This document shows positions 60,262 to 64,000 of a stretch of DNA of 64,000 bases, in pieces; the stretch's first letter is position 1, and each line of letters starts with the position of its first letter. The notes under the pieces were generated by a model, which worked only from the letters and a program-made list of their open reading frames with translations, searched no databases and was not told the origin of the DNA. The DNA lies in the NCBI GenBank assembly GCA_025355585.1, contig JANXZJ010000079.1:79498-143497 (forward strand), read 5' to 3'. The stretch comes from Mariniphaga sp. GTDB lineage: Bacteria > Bacteroidota > Bacteroidia > Bacteroidales > Prolixibacteraceae. The position numbers and the translations under genes were made by a program.

Positions 60262-61137
60262 TTATTTTACATATTCTGCTTTAGCAAGAAAGTCAAAGCT
60301 TTGTTTCACACTTGCAAAAGGATCGTTGTTAGTATATTGCTCAACTTCAACATAATACTCCTTCAATCCCTTCAAGTAAGCTGCATCGAAAATTGGTTTG
60401 AAATCCATCTTTTTGCTTACACCAATTTCTTTTTCGTCCTTGATATGCAGTACTGGGAAACGCCCATCATATTTTTTGATATATTCTGCAGGTGATTGGC
60501 CACCTTCCTGAAGCCAGTAAACATCCATTTCGAAGAATACATGATTTGGGCTGGTGTTTTCAAGCATATAGTCATAGATCAATTTATCGCCGATCTTACG
60601 GAATTCGAAGCTATGATTGTGATAACCAAAAGCAATGCCGCCAGAAGCTGCTGTTTCGAAGCCTACACTGTTGAAATAATCACAGTACATTTTGATATCT
60701 TCGATTGTTGTCTGGTCATTTACAGGCATAAAAGGCTGAACCATGTATTTCACGCCAAGGGCCGCATGAGCTCCGCAGGCTTTTTTCCACCACTCCATAA
60801 CTTCAACTTCTTTCTCTTTCGAGTAAGCTTGTCCAAGATGAGCGCTTGTAACCTTCATACCCAAATCCTCGACGATTTTTTTGAATTCTAGTGGCGCCAT
60901 TCCGTAGATTAAACCATCATTGTAACCAGCAGTTTCGACCGTTGAATAACCCATGTCTGCTACTTTTTTCAAAGTTCCCTTAACATCTTCTTTCATCGCA
61001 TCACGCAATGAATAAAGCTGAAGTCCTACTTTCTTTTTAGGTGCAGGAGCAGTACAGGATGTGATTAATTGATTCGCAACTAAACCACCCACAACGACAG
61101 CAGCTGATGATTTAAGAAAATTACGTCTGTTTACCAT
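60262..61137 (-). CDS. Sugar phosphate isomerase/epimerase-like TIM-barrel lipoprotein
   Basis: The 291-residue protein starts MVNRRNFLKSSAAVVVGGLVANQLITSC. It is a twin-arginine-type leader with a lipobox Cys at about 28, so it is probably a Tat-exported lipoprotein. The rest is an AP-endonuclease-2-type TIM barrel: GLQLYSLRDAMKEDVKGTLKKVADMGYSTVETAGY (about 37-71), SAHLGQ, FGYHNHSFEF (about 169-178, metal-binding His) and FEMDVYWLQEGGQSP (about 199-213). Such proteins are frequent in Bacteroidetes sugar-utilisation loci; the reaction is unknown. Confidence 0.88.
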   Translation of the reverse strand: MVNRRNFLKSSAAVVVGGLVANQLITSCTAPAPKKKVGLQLYSLRDAMKEDVKGTLKKVADMGYSTVETAGYNDGLIYGMAPLEFKKIVEDLGMKVTSAHLGQAYSKEKEVEVMEWWKKACGAHAALGVKYMVQPFMPVNDQTTIEDIKMYCDYFNSVGFETAASGGIAFGYHNHSFEFRKIGDKLIYDYMLENTSPNHVFFEMDVYWLQEGGQSPAEYIKKYDGRFPVLHIKDEKEIGVSKKMDFKPIFDAAYLKGLKEYYVEVEQYTNNDPFASVKQSFDFLAKAEYVK

Positions 61138-61256
61138 ATTTATTAAGAATTACATTTTGGATAAAACGGTTGATTTTATTTTTGTTAAAAGTATTTCAAT
61201 TAATCTAAAATGCAAAATAATCTTTACTAAAAATCAGAAATTGAAAGTTGTTGATT

Positions 61257-61326
61257 AAAAAAAAAGGAATCCCCGCCGGATTTTCGTGTAAGGTGTGCGA
61301 AAGATTTATTGAACGGCAGGGATTCC
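61257..61326 (-). terminator. Terminator of the DoxX gene
   Basis: On the minus strand GGAATCCCTGCCG (61326-61314) pairs with CGGCGGGGATTCC (61278-61266) around a loop of about 35 bases, followed by nine Ts (61265-61257). Confidence 0.75.
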
Positions 61327-61345
61327 AGAATATTTTAATAATCAA

Positions 61346-61828
61346 TTACTTTTTCCCGAAGATCAATCGATCGAGACCAACAAGATGCGAAGTTGGAAAC
61401 AGGATAAACATCAAAAACAGGAAAAAAAGAATAAATAACTCGTTTACTATAAGATAACTGCCCTGTACTATCGAAGTATAATTCAGACCAAAAAATGGAG
61501 GATGCGACAGGTAACCAATTAAAACGAATACCAGTCCTGCCAGCGAGAAAAATCGAGAAAATAAACCAAATACCAATCCCATTCCAATCAATATTAGCCC
61601 CCATTCACTAATAGCACCAAAAACATACATAAGATTTGTATGAGTTGCCAATGATTTAAAATGCTCTGCAAGAAAGCCTCTTGAACCTGATAAGTAGCTT
61701 GTTAATGACCAATTAGAATTCATTGTTCTTCCAATCCCTTCATATAGTAAAAGCCAGCCTATTGCTACGCGGAGTACAACCATTACACTCAATTGCATAC
61801 CTGTCAACGTGCTTCCCGACTTCGCCAT
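61346..61828 (-). CDS. DoxX-family membrane protein
   Basis: The 160-residue protein has four membrane segments (about 12-29, 68-86, 88-107, 123-144) and the DoxX features: RVAIGWLLLYEGIGRTMN near the N terminus, SEWGLILIGMGLVFGLFSRF in the middle. DoxX proteins are small quinone-associated or redox-linked membrane proteins with poorly defined roles. It is a single gene between the TIM-barrel gene and the DJ-1 gene, all on the minus strand. Confidence 0.85.
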   Translation of the reverse strand: MAKSGSTLTGMQLSVMVVLRVAIGWLLLYEGIGRTMNSNWSLTSYLSGSRGFLAEHFKSLATHTNLMYVFGAISEWGLILIGMGLVFGLFSRFFSLAGLVFVLIGYLSHPPFFGLNYTSIVQGSYLIVNELFILFFLFLMFILFPTSHLVGLDRLIFGKK

Positions 61829-61869
61829 TATAGGAAATTAATAAGATAAAAGGTGATTTAAGGTTACTT

Positions 61870-62418
61870 CTACTCAACTAACATTGCCTTCCGGAGCTGA
61901 ATCGCACTCTCCTCTCCTTTCAGAATTCTGACTATTTCCAGAGAAAACTGCAGCGCAGCACCAACGCCACGCCCTGTTATGATATTATTATCAACGATAT
62001 AAGGACTGCTCCGGACTTCTGCCCCAACCAGATGTGCTTCATAACCCGGATAACACACAGCCCTCTTTCCTTTCAGAATTCCAAGATTTCCAAATACAAT
62101 TGGTGCCGCACAAATGGCAGCAAGATACTTTCCACGCTTCTGATAGTCAATAATCTGACTCCTTAATCCTTCATGTTCATTCAAATTCTTCGATCCAGGC
62201 ATACCTCCGGGAAGGATAATCATTTCCCCCAATGCAAAATCAACTTCCTCAAACAGAATATCTGCCTTTATCTCAATGTTATGAGATCCTTTTACCATCC
62301 GATTTCCAGTAACTGAGACTGAAATTACATTCAGACCTGCACGACGTAAAACATCAATAATTGTGACGGCTTCAGTTTCCTCAAATCCCTCCGCCAAGTG
62401 GATATATAAATTTTTCAT
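61870..62418 (-). CDS. DJ-1/PfpI-family protein
   Basis: The ATG at 62418 gives 182 residues; a TTG three codons upstream was not used. It is a class I glutamine amidotransferase-like fold with AEGFEETEAVTIIDVLRRAG (about 9-28), the acidic residue in this first loop, and the nucleophile elbow AAICAAPIVFGN (about 101-112, Cys). GRGVGAALQFSLEIV (about 147-161) is also typical. Family members act as chaperones, deglycases or glyoxalases. It lies 55 bases downstream of the repeat-rich protein gene on the same strand. Confidence 0.9.
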   Translation of the reverse strand: MKNLYIHLAEGFEETEAVTIIDVLRRAGLNVISVSVTGNRMVKGSHNIEIKADILFEEVDFALGEMIILPGGMPGSKNLNEHEGLRSQIIDYQKRGKYLAAICAAPIVFGNLGILKGKRAVCYPGYEAHLVGAEVRSSPYIVDNNIITGRGVGAALQFSLEIVRILKGEESAIQLRKAMLVE

Positions 62419-62472
62419 AAATATCAATTATTAAAGTATAAATGCATTCAAGAAGCAAAATCAATTCTCGTC

Positions 62473-64000
62473 TTAAGGATTAACTGCTCCTGAATCAATT
62501 TTTTTAATCTCCTCCTTTGGATAATTCTCATTTGGCTTTAAAGCGCTGGCTTTCTGATAATAAAAATGGGCAATAGCGTTATTTTTCTGTTTGACTGCAT
62601 CGTCACCTTTTTTGATAAAATCAGCATAAGAATCGTCAATTTTTTTGGCTTCAGATCCATTTACAATTGATTCAATCTCCTTCAACCGGGAAGCAACGTG
62701 ATCACTCTGACTTATTTCCATCGCTTTATTATAGTAGAATCGTGAAACAGGATACTCCTTGCGATTAAAAGCCTCGTCGGCTTTGCTCTGATTTTCTGTA
62801 AACAACTTTTGATCAGATTCATTTAATTTCTCGGCAACAATTCTATCAATCTCATTTAGCTGCTGCTTAGGATAAGTTTCCCACTTCAGAATGTCAGAAG
62901 CGCTTCTGTAATAAAATCTTGCGGAACTATAATTTTGAGCTTTCATCTCAGCATCAGCCTTGGCAATTTTATTTTTATAATCCTGCATCTTTTCAGCGGT
63001 GATTCCCGAGTCAATCATCTTATCACATGCATCTACCTTTTCAAGTGAATAATTATCAGTCTGCTTAAATTTTAATGCCTCAATGTAATAGAATCTTGCA
63101 ACAGTCCATTGCGACTTTTTAAAGTTTTCGTCGGCAATTTTGATCTTCTCCAAATATAATTTATCGTTATTATTCAAATTCTGATCAGATGCAAGTTTTT
63201 GATCTTCAAGTGATTTTGTAGATAAATTGTCAAGTATTAACTGAATTTCTTTGATCTTTTGAGAAGGTAGAATTTCGGCAGGTCTGATTTTTTGAGCCTC
63301 CTTATAGGCAGTGATTGCCTCTGAGTACAACTTAGCTGCAAAATTGGAGCCACCTCGGTTCATCGCATCGTTGTAAAGCTTCATTTTCGCGGTTTCCTGA
63401 TCCTTTGCAAGTGCATCTGACTGCATCTGCACGATAATTTTATCGATTTCTCGAATCCGCTCAGCCGGATAAACAGGTACCTGATCAATAGATAATGCTT
63501 GCTGATAAAACAATCGGGATTCAGTAAAATTCTTTGAGGCAAAAAGCTGATTAGCTTTATCAATTGCTTCTTTATACTTCTGTTGTTTCAATGTAATTGC
63601 CTGTTTATCGGACTCCAAACGAAGACGCTCAACTTCAGCAAGTTGCATAAATCGCTCTGTTTCAGCAATCTTAGCAACAACAATAGCATCGCTTTTCATT
63701 TTCAAAGCACTTCTGTATAAATTAAGTGCCTCAGCATATTTAAACTGACTAACATTGGCGTCTCCTTCAGCTATCAGACGATTAAATTCAGCTTCTTTCT
63801 TCGCCTTATCTCCTGCCAGGGCTAGTTGTTTTTCTGCATCCGCAATCCGTGCAAGTGCAACTGAATCATTTGGCTTAATATCAAGCGCTGACTTAAAATT
63901 GATAATTGCATCAGCATATTTTGACTGACTGACGTTAGCGTCTCCGGCAATCATCAGACGCATATAATCAGCATCTTTCTTTGCTTTATCACCTGCAAGG
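62473..64000 (-). CDS. Repeat-rich TPR-like protein (5' end outside window)
   Basis: The visible 508 residues run to the window edge, since the frame stays open past the ATG at 63963 with residues that continue the repeat (AGDKAKKDADYMR). The sequence is about eleven imperfect repeats of roughly 40-47 residues, each of the type YxxAIxxFKSALxIKPNDSxALARIADAEKQL. This is a TPR/alpha-solenoid pattern rich in Lys, Ala and Gln. Such repeats act as scaffolds. The real start and any other domains lie beyond 64000. Confidence 0.85.
   Translation of the reverse strand, partial: LAGDKAKKDADYMRLMIAGDANVSQSKYADAIINFKSALDIKPNDSVALARIADAEKQLALAGDKAKKEAEFNRLIAEGDANVSQFKYAEALNLYRSALKMKSDAIVVAKIAETERFMQLAEVERLRLESDKQAITLKQQKYKEAIDKANQLFASKNFTESRLFYQQALSIDQVPVYPAERIREIDKIIVQMQSDALAKDQETAKMKLYNDAMNRGGSNFAAKLYSEAITAYKEAQKIRPAEILPSQKIKEIQLILDNLSTKSLEDQKLASDQNLNNNDKLYLEKIKIADENFKKSQWTVARFYYIEALKFKQTDNYSLEKVDACDKMIDSGITAEKMQDYKNKIAKADAEMKAQNYSSARFYYRSASDILKWETYPKQQLNEIDRIVAEKLNESDQKLFTENQSKADEAFNRKEYPVSRFYYNKAMEISQSDHVASRLKEIESIVNGSEAKKIDDSYADFIKKGDDAVKQKNNAIAHFYYQKASALKPNENYPKEEIKKIDSGAVNP

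Overview
The window looks like chromosomal DNA of a Bacteroidota (Bacteroidetes) bacterium, probably of the Bacteroidales/Marinilabiliales side. The evidence is AT-rich sequence, the Bacteroidetes-type -7 element TAnnTTTG ahead of many genes, almost no Shine-Dalgarno sites, a secreted protein with a type IX secretion (Por) C-terminal domain, a DUF4293 protein, an LptD-like protein and the pyrB-pyrI pair. No rRNA, tRNA, CRISPR array or intact transposon was seen.

Region 1 (1-28.2 kb) is mostly housekeeping. It holds the 3' part of purL, then a small accessory island with a RelE/ParE toxin-antitoxin pair and a second antitoxin, closed by a decayed second copy of the purL 3' end. After that come a Dabb-domain protein, a large Sel1-repeat protein, an HD-domain hydrolase and a 21-bp tandem repeat array. 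An envelope group follows: lptD-like, N-acetylmuramoyl-L-alanine amidase and an MCE/MlaD protein. Next are dnaA, a YigZ/IMPACT protein, pyrB-pyrI behind an apparent leader-peptide attenuator, a fRMsr-like GAF protein, a nucleoside phosphorylase, a SirB1-type protein, rny, zapA with its coiled-coil neighbour, an M23 peptidase, anmK and a C69 dipeptidase. A gene-poor 1.1 kb stretch then carries a MITE-like inverted repeat, a phased CTACAA array and a broken copy of the 3' end of the preceding gene.

Region 2 (28.3-53.9 kb) is one co-directional exopolysaccharide locus. It encodes a receiver protein, an initiating sugar-phosphate transferase fused to a degenerate receiver, a TolC-like protein, a Wzc-like chain-length protein, a Wzx flippase, a Wzy/WaaL-type polymerase or ligase, four glycosyltransferases, a phosphoribosyltransferase-HAD fusion, a T9SS-secreted beta-helix protein, and nucleotide-sugar enzymes (Ugd, UDP-glucuronate decarboxylase, RmlD). 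Two large hybrid histidine kinases and a closing Hpt protein lie among them, so the locus appears to carry its own multistep phosphorelay. This embedded signalling, with the receiver-transferase fusion, is the best candidate here for an undescribed system.

Region 3 (54-64 kb) has a ferritin-like protein, a fluoride channel with DUF190, a GDSL hydrolase, an AAA_28 ATPase, two hexuronate catabolism genes (uxaB, uxaA), a lipoprotein TIM-barrel isomerase, a DoxX protein, a DJ-1/PfpI protein and a repeat-rich TPR-like protein that runs off the right edge. All calls are from reading the sequence; no database search was run.
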